Source of the DNA: Streptomyces sp. TLI_105
GTDB taxonomy: Bacteria > Actinomycetota > Actinomycetes > Streptomycetales > Streptomycetaceae
Direction: 5' to 3'
Length of the DNA: 64,000 bases
NCBI RefSeq assembly: GCF_900105415.1
Contig: NZ_FNSM01000001.1
Span: forward strand, 7,262,001 to 7,326,000
In this document: in pieces, positions 26,676-38,725 of the stretch
How positions within the stretch are numbered: the first letter of the stretch is position 1
How the letters are laid out: each line of letters begins with the position of its first letter
Program-made: the position numbers and the translations under genes
Notes under the pieces: model-generated
What the model was told of the DNA's origin: nothing
The model's database searches: none
The model's input: only the letters and a program-made list of their open reading frames with translations

Positions 26676-27445
26676 TGGACCGGGCCCCGCAGGGTCCCCC
26701 GGAGGAGGACCGGGCACGCCGCAACCGGGACGCCGACTGGAACGACTGGCCCGTCGCCGACTACCTCGCCGAGAACTACCGTCGGCTCCACCCCTGCGAC
26801 ATCGGCGTCATCCGCCACCACGCCGCCGTCTACCGGCGCTTCGCCCCCGGCGGCCTGTCCCGCACCCTGGAACTCGGCGCCGGCCCCAACCTCTACCCCC
26901 TGATGCTCGCGGGCGCCGCCAGCCGCGGCGTCGACGCCCTCGAACCGAGCGGCGCGAGCGTCCGCTACCTGCGCGGACAGCTCGCCCACGGCGTCGACGA
27001 CAGCTGGCGGCCCTTCTACGACCTGTGCCGCTCCCTCGACCCCGCCCTCCCGGAGGACTGCGCGGAGGCGCTCCGCCGGGTACGGGTCGTCCGGGGCACC
27101 GTCGACGACCTGGTCCCCGGCACCTACGACCTCGCCTCGATGAACTTCGTCGCCGAGAGCGTCACCGAGGACTTCGGCGAGTTCACCGCCCTCTGCGACG
27201 CCTTCGTCCGCGCCGTCCGCCCCGGCGGCACGCTCCTCGCCGCCTTCATGGAACGCATGCCGAGCTACCGCATCGGGGCCGGTCCGGTCTGGCCCGCCTG
27301 CCCGGTCGACGAGACCGCCCTGCGGGCCGTGTTCGCCCCCCGTACCACCGGGCTGCGGATCGTCGGGCTCGCGAAGGACCGCACCCTGCCCGAGTACGGG
27401 GACACCGGCGTCCTGCTGCTCACCGCCGAACGGCCCGCCGCCTGA
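26675..27445 (+). CDS. SAM-dependent methyltransferase, NNMT/PNMT/TEMT-like, coupled to the c-di-GMP/PLP fusion gene
   Basis: The 256-residue class I methyltransferase has motif I LELGAGPNLYPL (about 68-79), an acidic LEPSGASVRYL strand after it, VRGTVDDLVPGTYDLASMNFVAESV as the post-I region and RPGGTLLAAFMERM before the C-terminal strands. The MNFVAESVTED segment and the N-terminal helix YLAENYRRLHPCD recall the NNMT/PNMT/TEMT group, which methylates amines or related atoms. Its ATG overlaps the stop of the previous gene by one base, with GGAGG at 26667-26671, so the two are translationally coupled. Acting on the product of the PLP domain is a reasonable inference. Confidence 0.85.
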   Translation: MDRAPQGPPEEDRARRNRDADWNDWPVADYLAENYRRLHPCDIGVIRHHAAVYRRFAPGGLSRTLELGAGPNLYPLMLAGAASRGVDALEPSGASVRYLRGQLAHGVDDSWRPFYDLCRSLDPALPEDCAEALRRVRVVRGTVDDLVPGTYDLASMNFVAESVTEDFGEFTALCDAFVRAVRPGGTLLAAFMERMPSYRIGAGPVWPACPVDETALRAVFAPRTTGLRIVGLAKDRTLPEYGDTGVLLLTAERPAA

Positions 27446-27513
27446 CGCCCGGCCCGCCACCCGGCGGCCGGCCGGTCTCCGCCCGCACGGCCGGTCTCCG
27501 CCCGCCACCGCCG

Positions 27514-28605
27514 TCAGGACAGCAGCTCCCGGTAGAGCGCCGCGTACCGGGCGGCGAAGCGCTCCGGGCCGAAGTGGTCCTCGACGAGGGCACGCCCCCG
27601 CTCCGCGAGCATGTCCCAGGAGCGCGGCTGGTCGAGCAGCCACGCCAGCTGCTGGCCGGTGCGGCGTCCGTCGCCCGCCGGGGCCCGCAGCACGGCGTGG
27701 CCGAAGTCGGCGAACTGGGGGAGGTCGCTGAGGATCGAGGGCCGGCCCGTGGCCAGCGCCTGGAGCACGGTGAACGGGATGTCCGGACTGCCGCCGAGCA
27801 CGACCGGCGGGTACAGCAGCACCTGGACGGAGGCGAGCAGGGCGTGCATGTCGTCGACGTACCCCCGCACCTCGACGTCGGGCAGTCCGGCCGCCCCGGC
27901 CCGTTCCCGCAGCGCCTCGTCGAGGGCCTCGCTGTCCTGCCCCGGGCGCCCCCGCATCGCGAGCACCAGCCGGAACCTGGATCCCTCCCGGTGGGCCTCC
28001 GCCGCCGCCTCGATGGCCGTCTCCGCCCCGCCGTGCGGCTCGTGATGCCCGGTGAACAGGACCACGGGGAATCCCTCCGGCCGCGGGAGGTACGGCCATT
28101 CGTCGAGGGCGATCATCGGCGGGACGACACGGACGTCGCCGAAGTCGGCGGCCCGCAGCAGACGGGCCATCGACTCGGAGAGGGCGACCGTCGTCCCCAG
28201 GGGCCGGGAGGGGCCGAGGAAGCGGTTGTCCGTCACGCCGGGCACGGTGTGCACGACCGGCCGCCCGCCGAGCAGCAGCGGGCGCAGCCGGGAGAGGGCC
28301 GGGAAGGCACGGCCGATGGTCAGGAAGGCGTGCACGAGGTCGACCCGGCGGGCGAACAGGGTCCCGGCGAGCGCGGACTGCATCCGCTCGGGGGCGTGCG
28401 GCACGTCGTCCCGGGAGAGGACGCGGACCGGTCGTCCGTGCTCCGGAGCGGGCCGATGCCCTTTCGGCCCCTGGGCGAACCACACGAAGTCCACGTTCGG
28501 CAGCGACCCGAGGACGTCGGCGGCCAGCCGCAGGGCGCCGCCCTCCGCCCCGTTCAGCGGACCGCCGGTCAGGAGCAGGACCCGGGGCCGCTCACCGCGG
28601 CGCAT
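27514..28605 (-). CDS. GT4-family glycosyltransferase
   Basis: The 363-residue GT-B protein starts with VLLLTGGPLNGAEGGALRLA, a sugar-acceptor Rossmann domain. Its C-terminal nucleotide-sugar domain has VVLFTGHHEPHGGAETAIEA, RGYVDDMHALLASVQVLLYP and a SPDIPFTVLQALATGRPSI segment where GT4 enzymes carry the E-x7-E motif (here degenerate: FTVLQALA in place of PEALA). It has no signal peptide. It is the last gene of a leftward locus with a deacetylase and two more glycosyltransferases, probably assembling a cell-surface glycan or glycolipid. Donor and acceptor are unknown. Confidence 0.85.
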   Translation of the reverse strand: MRRGERPRVLLLTGGPLNGAEGGALRLAADVLGSLPNVDFVWFAQGPKGHRPAPEHGRPVRVLSRDDVPHAPERMQSALAGTLFARRVDLVHAFLTIGRAFPALSRLRPLLLGGRPVVHTVPGVTDNRFLGPSRPLGTTVALSESMARLLRAADFGDVRVVPPMIALDEWPYLPRPEGFPVVLFTGHHEPHGGAETAIEAAAEAHREGSRFRLVLAMRGRPGQDSEALDEALRERAGAAGLPDVEVRGYVDDMHALLASVQVLLYPPVVLGGSPDIPFTVLQALATGRPSILSDLPQFADFGHAVLRAPAGDGRRTGQQLAWLLDQPRSWDMLAERGRALVEDHFGPERFAARYAALYRELLS

Positions 28606-28653
28606 CGGGCACCACCGCGGCGGCCGGCACGGAGATCGGGGCGAGCGGCCCGG

Positions 28654-29526
28654 TCACGGCACACCGCCGGCGGACCGGGCCCTCGTGCCGCGCAGCCGGG
28701 CGGGATCCCGGGAGACGGTCGTGTCCCCGGTCGCCGGCAGCAGGTACACCTCGGGGGCGCGAGGGATGCGGCCCCCGGGGAACAGCGCGTCGGCCTGCGT
28801 CCGGTAGCCCCGGACCAGCTCCGCCTTCCGGTCGAGGTCCCGATCCCAGGCGCGGGCCACCAGACGGTGTCGCCCGGTGAACTCCGCGTCGGCGGCGGCC
28901 GTCTGGTCGTACGGGAAGTCGCTGTAGTACACGACCCGGCGGCCGCTGCGCTCGGCGGCGGTGCGGGCCAGGACGTGGTCGGCGTGCCCGCCCACGCCGA
29001 GCGGCGCGAGCACCAGGCCGCCGGAGCGGGCGGGCAGCAGCGCCTCGATGGTCTCCCCGGCCACGCGCAGGGTCTCGGCGTCGTGCTCGGAGACCCGGCC
29101 CCGGGACAGGTGCAGCCGGTACGTCGGGTACACGTGCGCCAGTTCGGGCAGCAGCGGGGCCAGCCGCCCCACGCCCGGACGGGCCCGCGGCAGTCGCCGG
29201 AACAACCCGTCGACCAGGCCGACGTGGCGCCAGTCCACGCCGAGCAGCTCCAGGACCCGCCGGTCCTCCTCGCGCCGGTCGGCGAACAGCTCCTCCGCGT
29301 CACCGGCCCGGATCTGCCTCAGGTACCGGCGGGCGGAGAGGGTGTACGGCGGGGGCGCGGCCTCCGTGAAGAGCGTGGCGACCGTGACCGGTGCCCGCCG
29401 CCCCGCCCAGCCGAGCAGCGCGCCGCAGGACAGCACGGCGTCGTCCAGGTGCGGCGAGAGCACGATCATCGGGACGTCGGAGCCGAGGACGGTCCGGACG
29501 AAGGCGGTCAGCGGGTCGTCTGCCAT
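28654..29526 (-). CDS. PIG-L (MshB/LmbE-type) zinc deacetylase
   Basis: The 290-residue protein has the PIG-L zinc motif PHLDD (in LSPHLDDAVLSCGALLG, about residues 25-29) and the later LGVGGHADHVLAR, which supplies the third zinc ligand. Relatives remove acetyl from GlcNAc-type sugars in mycothiol and GPI synthesis. Between two glycosyltransferase genes, deacetylation of a glycan precursor is likely. The ATG at 29526 lies inside the end of the upstream gene (19-bp overlap), so the two are probably coupled. Confidence 0.9.
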   Translation of the reverse strand: MADDPLTAFVRTVLGSDVPMIVLSPHLDDAVLSCGALLGWAGRRAPVTVATLFTEAAPPPYTLSARRYLRQIRAGDAEELFADRREEDRRVLELLGVDWRHVGLVDGLFRRLPRARPGVGRLAPLLPELAHVYPTYRLHLSRGRVSEHDAETLRVAGETIEALLPARSGGLVLAPLGVGGHADHVLARTAAERSGRRVVYYSDFPYDQTAAADAEFTGRHRLVARAWDRDLDRKAELVRGYRTQADALFPGGRIPRAPEVYLLPATGDTTVSRDPARLRGTRARSAGGVP

Positions 29527-31349
29527 GACGCCCCCCTCTTCCTCGGCCGCCGCGCGGCGGTGGGGGAGTCCAGGAGCCGGTGGGCCAGCGCCAGATAGCG
29601 GCCCGTCACCTCGTCCCACGCGTAATGCTGTGCCGTGATCCCGGCGCGGTGGCCGAGGCGGCGGCGCAGCGCGGCGTCCGTGGCCAGCTCGGTCATCCGC
29701 GCGCCGAACGCCGCCACGTCGAACGGCGGCACGGCCACGTCGCCGCTGCCCCGCATCCAGCGCAGCGCGGGCAGGTCGAAGTGGAGCACGGGCTTGCCGT
29801 ACGACATGCCCTCAAGGGCCACCAGGCCGAAGGTCTCGTGCCGTGACGGCATCACCAGGAAGGCGCTGTCGCGCAGCAGTTGGCGCTTGCGTTCCTCCCC
29901 CGCGTACCCCACCCAGTGGATCCGGGGCTCCGGGCCGGGGGCGTGCGCGGCGACGAGCGCGGCGAGGCGGCGTTCCTCGGCGGGGACGCCACTGCCCGCG
30001 AGCAGCAGGTCGAGCGGGGGCCGGGCCCGGTCGTAGGCGTCGAGCAGCAGGTCGAGGCCCTTGACCCAGGTGTCGATCCGGCCCAGGAAGAGGATGAACT
30101 GCCCGGATCCGAGCAGGGTCTCGTCGAGGAGGCGCTGGTCGACCCCGTTGGGGATGACCTGTACGTCGGCCCTGGGACTGAGCCGGTGGATCGTCGATCC
30201 GTCCGCGGTGTTCAGCGCCACGATGTGCCGGTAGCAGCGCAGGCCGAGCCGCTCGACCAGCAGGAACGGGACGCGACACCGCCGCCACGGGGTCTCCGTG
30301 TGGCGGCCCTGGTCGATGCCGATCACGGGGGCGCCGGTCGTCAGGGGCAGGAAGCTCGTCGAGAACGGGGGAGTGAAGCTCTCCAGCCACAGGTCGTGGC
30401 GGATCCGGCGGGCCGCGAACGGCAGCAGCGCGAGGAACAGCAGCCGCCCGGTGCGAGGGCCCGCCCGGCCCACCGGGAGCCGGACGTAACGGATGCCGTC
30501 CCGGTCCTCGGTGCCGCCGCGCCGGCCCGCCGTCACGACGGTCACCCGGAAGTCCTCGGCGAGCCGCCGGGCCACCTTGCCGGCCACCAGCGCTCCGCCG
30601 CTCCGGGAGGCGGGGGCGTCCGCGCCGTCGTAGACCGACACCACCACGTGCCGTCGCTCTCCGGCCGTGCCGCCCTCCGGCACGGCGGCCGCCCGTTCCC
30701 GTTCCCGCATCACGTCGAGGATCCGCTCCAGGGCCGCTTCGACCACCAGGGCCGGAGCCCTGTCGCCGTCGAGCCACACGATCCCCGGCAGCCGCCGCGA
30801 CCAGCCGAGGCAGCGGTCCCACCAGGCGGCCGACGAGTCCGCGGCGCTCTTCGGGCCGAAGCCCCACAAGGTCTCGGGGCCGGTCTCCACGAGGAGGGTG
30901 AGACCGTAGCCGTCGGCGATCCGGCGGAAGCCGGCCCCGCCGGCGGAGCCGGCGGGGAAGCCGAACCTCACCAGTTCGTCCAGCGGCCCGTGGTCCGTCA
31001 GGAGCACGGCCTGCCCGCCGCGCGCCCGCGTCCGTGCCCGCAGCCGGGCCGCGGCGAGCCGCGCCGCGAGCTCGGCCGCGTCGAGGAAGGCGTGGACACG
31101 GCGCGGCCGGGGTCCCCGGCGCTCGGGATCCGTGGCGCGCCGCGCCCACGCGCCCCGGCCCGGTTCCGTCTCCCTCACGTGGGACGGAACCGGGAGCCGG
31201 CGGCACAGGAGGCAGCCGTGGCAGGAGAGGACGACGACGGTGACCCCGCGCTCGCGCAGCAGTGCCGCGAGCCGGCGCACCAGCGAGGAGGTGCCGGCGG
31301 TGTCGGGTCCCGACACCGCGACGAGCAGAGGCGCTCGGGAGGCGGTCAT
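29508..31349 (-). CDS. Fusion of a thymidylate-kinase-like P-loop domain with a GT4 glycosyltransferase
   Basis: The 613 residues contain two domains. Residues 1-230 resemble dTMP-kinase-like P-loop proteins (LLVAVSGPDTAGTSSLVRRL, TDHGPLDELVRFGF, WLDGDRAP), but Walker A reads GPDTAGTSS, with Thr where the essential Lys should be, so phosphotransfer is doubtful. Residues about 240-613 form a GT4 glycosyltransferase: FILFLGRIDTWVKGLDLLLDA, IHWVGYAGEERKRQLLRDS and PSRHETFGLVALEGMSYGKPV (the E-x7-E motif). The ATG at 31349 has GGAGG 8 nt upstream; a GTG at 31364 would add five residues. It heads the three-gene group that runs down to 27514. Confidence 0.85.
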   Translation of the reverse strand: MTASRAPLLVAVSGPDTAGTSSLVRRLAALLRERGVTVVVLSCHGCLLCRRLPVPSHVRETEPGRGAWARRATDPERRGPRPRRVHAFLDAAELAARLAAARLRARTRARGGQAVLLTDHGPLDELVRFGFPAGSAGGAGFRRIADGYGLTLLVETGPETLWGFGPKSAADSSAAWWDRCLGWSRRLPGIVWLDGDRAPALVVEAALERILDVMRERERAAAVPEGGTAGERRHVVVSVYDGADAPASRSGGALVAGKVARRLAEDFRVTVVTAGRRGGTEDRDGIRYVRLPVGRAGPRTGRLLFLALLPFAARRIRHDLWLESFTPPFSTSFLPLTTGAPVIGIDQGRHTETPWRRCRVPFLLVERLGLRCYRHIVALNTADGSTIHRLSPRADVQVIPNGVDQRLLDETLLGSGQFILFLGRIDTWVKGLDLLLDAYDRARPPLDLLLAGSGVPAEERRLAALVAAHAPGPEPRIHWVGYAGEERKRQLLRDSAFLVMPSRHETFGLVALEGMSYGKPVLHFDLPALRWMRGSGDVAVPPFDVAAFGARMTELATDAALRRRLGHRAGITAQHYAWDEVTGRYLALAHRLLDSPTAARRPRKRGASWQTTR

Positions 31350-31915
31350 GACGTCCGCCTCCACCGCTTCCCGGCCGCCGACGAAGGAAGCCGGGGAAGA
31401 AGCCGGGGAACCCGCGGGGCCGCCTCGCGGGCCGCGCGCCGGGCCCCGCAGGGGCCGGGCAGGCGGTGCGGGGGGATCGGGGCGCGGGCGGGCCTGCGCT
31501 CGTGCGGGGGGATCGGGGCGCGGGCGGGTCTGCGGTCACGCGGGGGGACCAGGGCGCGAGCGAACCTGCGCTCGTGCGGGGGAGGGGCCGCGGAAGTGCG
31601 GGAGCGGGGCGTCGCGGCCGGCCCGGGCGGGCAGGCCGATGGGCCTGAGCCGCTGCCGTGGCGCGCGGCACGCGTGTGGGTCGTACGGGCGCGCCGCCGG
31701 CGCCCGGCGCCCCGCGGCCGGCACGTCCGGCTCCGGGGCGGAGGGACGACAGGGCCGATCCGGTCGGAGGCCCGGCGGGCCGGGTGGGCGGTGGCGGTGC
31801 GCGGGGAGCGGCAGAGCGGGCGACGCCGGGCGTCGGCGAGGGGCCAGTCGGTCACACGTCGCAACGGGTGCGGAACGGGTGCCACCGGCGTTCGGCTGAG
31901 GGGACTGGAGGTCAC
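31346..31915 (-). CDS. Possible Arg/Pro-rich protein with 12-residue repeats (doubtful gene)
   Basis: A 189-codon frame opens at GTG 31915 with AGAGG 6 nt upstream and ends in TGA overlapping the ATG of the next gene (ATGA), a pattern typical of real coupled genes. Its product is almost wholly Pro, Arg, Ala, Ser and Thr and holds repeats of the type PPHERRPARAPI. Second codon positions are far richer in G+C than in neighbouring genes, which argues against coding. No domain is recognisable. It may be only repeat-rich leader DNA. Confidence 0.25.
   Translation of the reverse strand: MTSSPLSRTPVAPVPHPLRRVTDWPLADARRRPLCRSPRTATAHPARRASDRIGPVVPPPRSRTCRPRGAGRRRRARTTHTRAARHGSGSGPSACPPGPAATPRSRTSAAPPPHERRFARALVPPRDRRPARAPIPPHERRPARAPIPPHRLPGPCGARRAAREAAPRVPRLLPRLPSSAAGKRWRRTS
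31465..31582. repeat. Tandem 36-bp repeat upstream of the glycosyltransferase operon
   Basis: Three adjacent 36-bp units (31465-31500, 31501-31536, 31537-31572) share the core GCGGGGGG, then GGGGCGCGGGCGGG; units one and two are nearly identical, unit three has diverged, and a fourth begins at 31573. The 36-bp length keeps any reading frame. It sits in the roughly 670-bp stretch before the operon. Confidence 0.75.
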
Positions 31916-32020
31916 GGCGAGCCTCTTCCGTCAACCGACCCTGCCGAGGATGTGCGCTCAAGGCCTGGTCTGTCCTGAAATGTTGCTTTCTTCAGCGATA
32001 GCACTGTTTGATATGGTTCG
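31916..32020. other. AT-rich intergenic segment between the GT4 operon and the GT2 gene
   Basis: The bases at about 31975-32025 are clearly AT-richer than the rest of the window (for example AAATGTTGCTTTCTTCAGCG). This suits a promoter region for the leftward operon, but I cannot place a convincing -35/-10 pair. Confidence 0.4.
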
Positions 32021-32824
32021 TCAACCCGGGCCGTCGGGGGAGCCGCGAGAGCCGCGGAAAGGCCCGTGCGCCAGGCGCGACAGGGCGTTGTGCGGCCGCT
32101 CGGCGAGGAGGGCGCCGAGGATGCGGACGCCGTCGCGGATCGTGCGGGGGTGCGACGGACCGTGACGGCGCTCGTGACGGCGCGGCAGTTCCAGGCTCGG
32201 CACCTCGGCGACGCGCAGCCCGTAGTGCAGCGCGTGCGTGACGAGTTCGGCCCCGAGCTCCACGCCGTCCTCGCGCAGGTCGAGGAGATCGACGAAAGGG
32301 CGCCGGAACGCACAGAATCCGTACCAGAGATCCGTGAGGTGCTGGCCGTAGAGCCGGTGGGCGATCCGCAGCAGCGCACGATGTCCGAGACGCCGCGACA
32401 GCGGATAGTCGGCGTAGTCGCCGCCCGCGATGAAACGCGAGCCCTTCACGAAGTCGTAACCGCTTTCCAGGTAGTGCAGGTAATGCGGGATCTCGTGCGG
32501 CGACATGGTGCCGTCGGCGTTCATCAGGACGACCAGGTCCCCGGTCGCCGCGAGCAGGGCCGCGTGCGGGATGTCGCCCCGGCTGAAGTCCCAGTCGCCG
32601 AGCCGGAGCACGCTGAGCCCCTCGCGCGCGGCGCTCTCCCCGGCGGGCCCGCCGACCAGGACGACCTCCCGCACGCTCGACGGCACCTGGTCGAGGAGCC
32701 GGTCGAGCGCCGCTCCCGGGCGCCCGTCACCGGGGCGGACCGTGAGGACGAGGCTCACCGTCCGGGTGTCGGAACGGGGCGCCCGGTCGGTGGACCGGCG
32801 CAGGGGGTGCGAATCACCGCTCAT
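32021..32824 (-). CDS. GT2-family glycosyltransferase (dolichyl-phosphate-mannose-synthase-like)
   Basis: The 267-residue GT-A protein has VSLVLTVRPGDG at the start, GDLVVLMNADGTMSPHEI, where ADGT marks the metal-binding acidic site, GYDFVKGSRFI, and LYGQHLTDLWYGFCAFRRP, a segment typical of polyprenyl-phosphate sugar synthases. It lacks the C-terminal membrane helices of some DPM1 relatives. It probably moves a sugar from a nucleotide donor to a lipid or glycan acceptor and belongs functionally with the glycan genes downstream. A minus-strand promoter candidate is present at 32894-32923. Confidence 0.88.
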   Translation of the reverse strand: MSGDSHPLRRSTDRAPRSDTRTVSLVLTVRPGDGRPGAALDRLLDQVPSSVREVVLVGGPAGESAAREGLSVLRLGDWDFSRGDIPHAALLAATGDLVVLMNADGTMSPHEIPHYLHYLESGYDFVKGSRFIAGGDYADYPLSRRLGHRALLRIAHRLYGQHLTDLWYGFCAFRRPFVDLLDLREDGVELGAELVTHALHYGLRVAEVPSLELPRRHERRHGPSHPRTIRDGVRILGALLAERPHNALSRLAHGPFRGSRGSPDGPG

Positions 32825-32893
32825 GGGGAACCGCTACTCATCGGTACGCCCTGACTCGTCGGTTCGGCCTTTCGGTGACCGGACCGCTTTTCC

Positions 32894-32923
32894 AGAATCC
32901 TGCGCCCGGGGTGACGCCGTCAA
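32894..32923 (-). promoter_or_regulatory. Candidate promoter of the GT2 gene
   Basis: On the minus strand TTGACG (32918-32923) and GATTCT (32894-32899) are separated by 18 bp, a good match to the housekeeping sigma consensus, 70 bp upstream of the ATG. Confidence 0.5.
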
Positions 32924-33040
32924 GGAAAACGGAAGAATATGCGGTCGTCCGCGAAGGGATGGGGAAGGAGGAGAGGGAGCGTCCCGTTCTGTCACCAGGT
33001 CATTTCTGCGCGCGTTCTCCGAGAGGAATACAATCCGGTC

Positions 33041-34888
33041 ATGGCAGGGCGAATTGAAGACTATGCCCTCGTCGGTGACCTGGAGACCGCCGCGCTCATC
33101 GGAACCGACGGGTCCGTCGACTGGTGGTGCGCGCCCCGCTTCGACTCGCCCGCCTGCCTCGCCGGCCTCCTCGGCGATCCGGACCACGGCGGCTGGATCA
33201 TCGCTCCCGTCGGCAACAGCCGCTGCACGCGCAGGAGTTACCGGGGCGACACGCTGGTCCTCGACACCTTCTGGGAGACCCCCTCCGGCACGGTCCGGGT
33301 CACCGACTTCATGCCGCCCCGCTCGCTGGGCCTCCCGGCCGACGGCGGCCCGAGGGTCATCCGCGTCGTCGAGGGGATCGAGGGACGGGTGGCCGTGCGC
33401 GGCGAGTTGAGGGTCCGGTTCCACCACGGCAGCATCGTCCCCTGGACCCGCTCCACGGACCGGCACACCGTCGTCTCCATCGCCGGGCCCGACGCCGCCC
33501 ACCTCTCCTGCGGGCCCGGCGTCGAACTCGACGTCACCCGGGAGCGCACGAGCTGCGAGTTCACCGTCACGGCCGGCCGGCGGGTCGCCTTCGTCCTCGG
33601 CTGGAGCCCCTCGCACGCCCCGCCGCCACCCGCCCCGCCCGCCGACGTCGCGGCCGCCGCGCTCACCCGCACCCTCGACTTCTGGAACGACTGGGCGGCC
33701 GCACTCCGTTACGAAGGCCCCGCGCGCGAGGCCGTGCTCCGCTCCCTGCTCACCCTCAAGGCCCTCACCTACGCCCCCACCGGCGGCATCGTCGCCGCCG
33801 CCACCTCCTCCCTCCCGGAGTCCATCGGCGGCAGCCGCAACTGGGACTACCGCTTCTGCTGGTTGCGGGACTCCACCTTCACCCTCTCCTGTCTGCTCCG
33901 CAGCGGCTACCGCAGGGAGGCGCTGGCCTGGACCGAGTGGCTGCTGCGCGCCGTCGCGGGCGATCCCGACGACCTCCAGCCGCTGTACGGGGTCGAGGGC
34001 CAGCGACGGCTTCCCGAGACGAACGCCGACTGGCTGCCCGGCTACGAGAACTCACAGCCCGTCAGATTCGGCAACGCGGCCGTCGGCCAGTTCCAGCTCG
34101 ACATCTACGGCGAGGTGCTCAGCACCGTCTACTCGGCCGTCCGCGCGGGCGTCGTCCTCGAGCCCGCGGCCTGGGCCCTGGTCGCCTCGCTCCTGGAGTA
34201 CCTCGGCAAGCGCTGGCGGGAGCCCGACGAGGGCATCTGGGAAGTCCGGGGCCCGCGCCGCCACTTCGTCCACTCCAAGGTCATGGCCTGGGTCGCCGCC
34301 GACCGGGCCGTCCGCCTTGCCCGCGTCGCCGGACTGCGCGGCTCCCTCGCGCACTGGCAGGCGCTCCGCGCCGAACTGCACGCGGAGATCTGCGCCCGGG
34401 GATGGAGCGAGGAACAGAGCTCCTTCACCCAGTACTACGGCAGCCGGCAGGTCGACGCCACCGCCCTGCTGATCCCCCGGCTCGGCTTCCTGCCCGCCGG
34501 CGACCCCCGCGTCCTCGGCACCGTCCGGGCGATGGAACGGCTCGACGACCACGGGTTCCTGCGCCGGTACGGCGACGTCCGGGACGGCGGCACGCACCAC
34601 CTCGACGACCTCGGCGGCACCGAGGGGACCTTCGTCGCCTGCACGTTCTGGTACGCCGACGCGCTCGCCATGACGGGCCGCGCCGACGAGGCCCGGGCCG
34701 TCTTCGAGCGGCTCCTCGACGTCCGCAACGACGTCGGCCTCCTCGCCGAGGAATGGGACCCCGTGGCGTGCCGTCAGCTCGGCAACACCCCCCAGGCGCT
34801 CAGTCACGTCGCCCTGGTGAACACGGCGTTCACCCTCTACGGCACCCGCCGCCACGACCGCGACCGCGGTCGTCTCGCCGTGGCATGA
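33041..34888 (+). CDS. Glycoside hydrolase family 15 protein (glucoamylase/trehalase type)
   Basis: The 615-residue protein starts with RIEDYALVGDLETAALIG, followed by a beta-sandwich N-terminal domain (about 1-230) and an (alpha/alpha)6 barrel. Hallmarks are GSRNWDYRFCWLRDSTFTL, LPGYENSQPVRFGNAA and AEEWDPVACRQLGNTPQALSH, the last bearing a likely catalytic Glu. There is no signal peptide, so it acts in the cytosol on alpha-glucans or trehalose, as actinobacterial GH15 trehalases do. The ATG at 33041 matches the conserved start; AGAGGA lies about 13 nt upstream, a loose spacing. Confidence 0.93.
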   Translation: MAGRIEDYALVGDLETAALIGTDGSVDWWCAPRFDSPACLAGLLGDPDHGGWIIAPVGNSRCTRRSYRGDTLVLDTFWETPSGTVRVTDFMPPRSLGLPADGGPRVIRVVEGIEGRVAVRGELRVRFHHGSIVPWTRSTDRHTVVSIAGPDAAHLSCGPGVELDVTRERTSCEFTVTAGRRVAFVLGWSPSHAPPPPAPPADVAAAALTRTLDFWNDWAAALRYEGPAREAVLRSLLTLKALTYAPTGGIVAAATSSLPESIGGSRNWDYRFCWLRDSTFTLSCLLRSGYRREALAWTEWLLRAVAGDPDDLQPLYGVEGQRRLPETNADWLPGYENSQPVRFGNAAVGQFQLDIYGEVLSTVYSAVRAGVVLEPAAWALVASLLEYLGKRWREPDEGIWEVRGPRRHFVHSKVMAWVAADRAVRLARVAGLRGSLAHWQALRAELHAEICARGWSEEQSSFTQYYGSRQVDATALLIPRLGFLPAGDPRVLGTVRAMERLDDHGFLRRYGDVRDGGTHHLDDLGGTEGTFVACTFWYADALAMTGRADEARAVFERLLDVRNDVGLLAEEWDPVACRQLGNTPQALSHVALVNTAFTLYGTRRHDRDRGRLAVA

Positions 34889-34930
34889 TGCGCCGAGCTC
34901 CGGCACCGGCCCGGGGACCAGGGGGCGGAC

Positions 34931-35221
34931 ATGGACCGGTACGTCGTCATTCCGGGCGCGTCGGCGCTCCTGCTCGCGCTCTCCGGAGCGGCCGCGCTCC
35001 GCACCGGCTGGATGCCGTTCTGGCAGCGGCGCCGCGTCTCCCGGCCGGCGCCGTACGGCTGGGGGCAGCCGGCGACGGCCGCGGCGTTCGCGCTCCAGGC
35101 ACGCGGACAGTTCGCGGACGACCCCGTCCTGCGTTACGGCCTGGGCGTGGCGACCCTCCTCGGCCCGCTCGGCGGGCTCGTCCTCCTGGTCCTGGCGCAG
35201 GTCCCGCGCGGGGACCGCTGA
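34931..35221 (+). CDS. Small two-helix membrane protein of unknown function
   Basis: The 96-residue product has hydrophobic segments at about 6-25 and 69-89, separated by a basic, Trp-containing loop (GWMPFWQRRRVS). AGGGGG lies 5 nt before the ATG. No family is recognised. It follows the GH15 gene by 42 bp and may be co-transcribed. Confidence 0.6.
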   Translation: MDRYVVIPGASALLLALSGAAALRTGWMPFWQRRRVSRPAPYGWGQPATAAAFALQARGQFADDPVLRYGLGVATLLGPLGGLVLLVLAQVPRGDR

Positions 35222-35365
35222 CACCATCCGTGCCCGGCCCCGGCGGCGGACGCCGCCGTGTGCGGTCTCCTGGCATCCGCGAGCCCGGCCCGGTCCTCGT
35301 GCCCCGGCGTGTCGTTCGGGTGCGTCCAGCGGGCGCCACGGGCGTGCGTGGGTTCGAATCGGGGC

Positions 35366-38708
<3,343 letters not shown>

Positions 38709-38725
38709 TCCGGCGCGTGACCCGC

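Noticed and set aside
21894..26717. 1607-codon leftward frame opposite the GGDEF-EAL fusion
   Set aside because: Its product is Gly, Ala, Glu and Val-rich without motifs, while the other strand carries intact GGDEF, EAL and PLP motifs.
22079..27445. 1788-codon rightward frame overlapping the fusion gene in another phase
   Set aside because: The first part is Arg/Pro-rich shadow; only its last 256 codons (26675 on) are a real methyltransferase.
31536..31961. Alternative leftward frame in the repeat-rich gap
   Set aside because: Pro/Arg-rich, no ribosome-binding site that fits, and no relation to the next gene's start.
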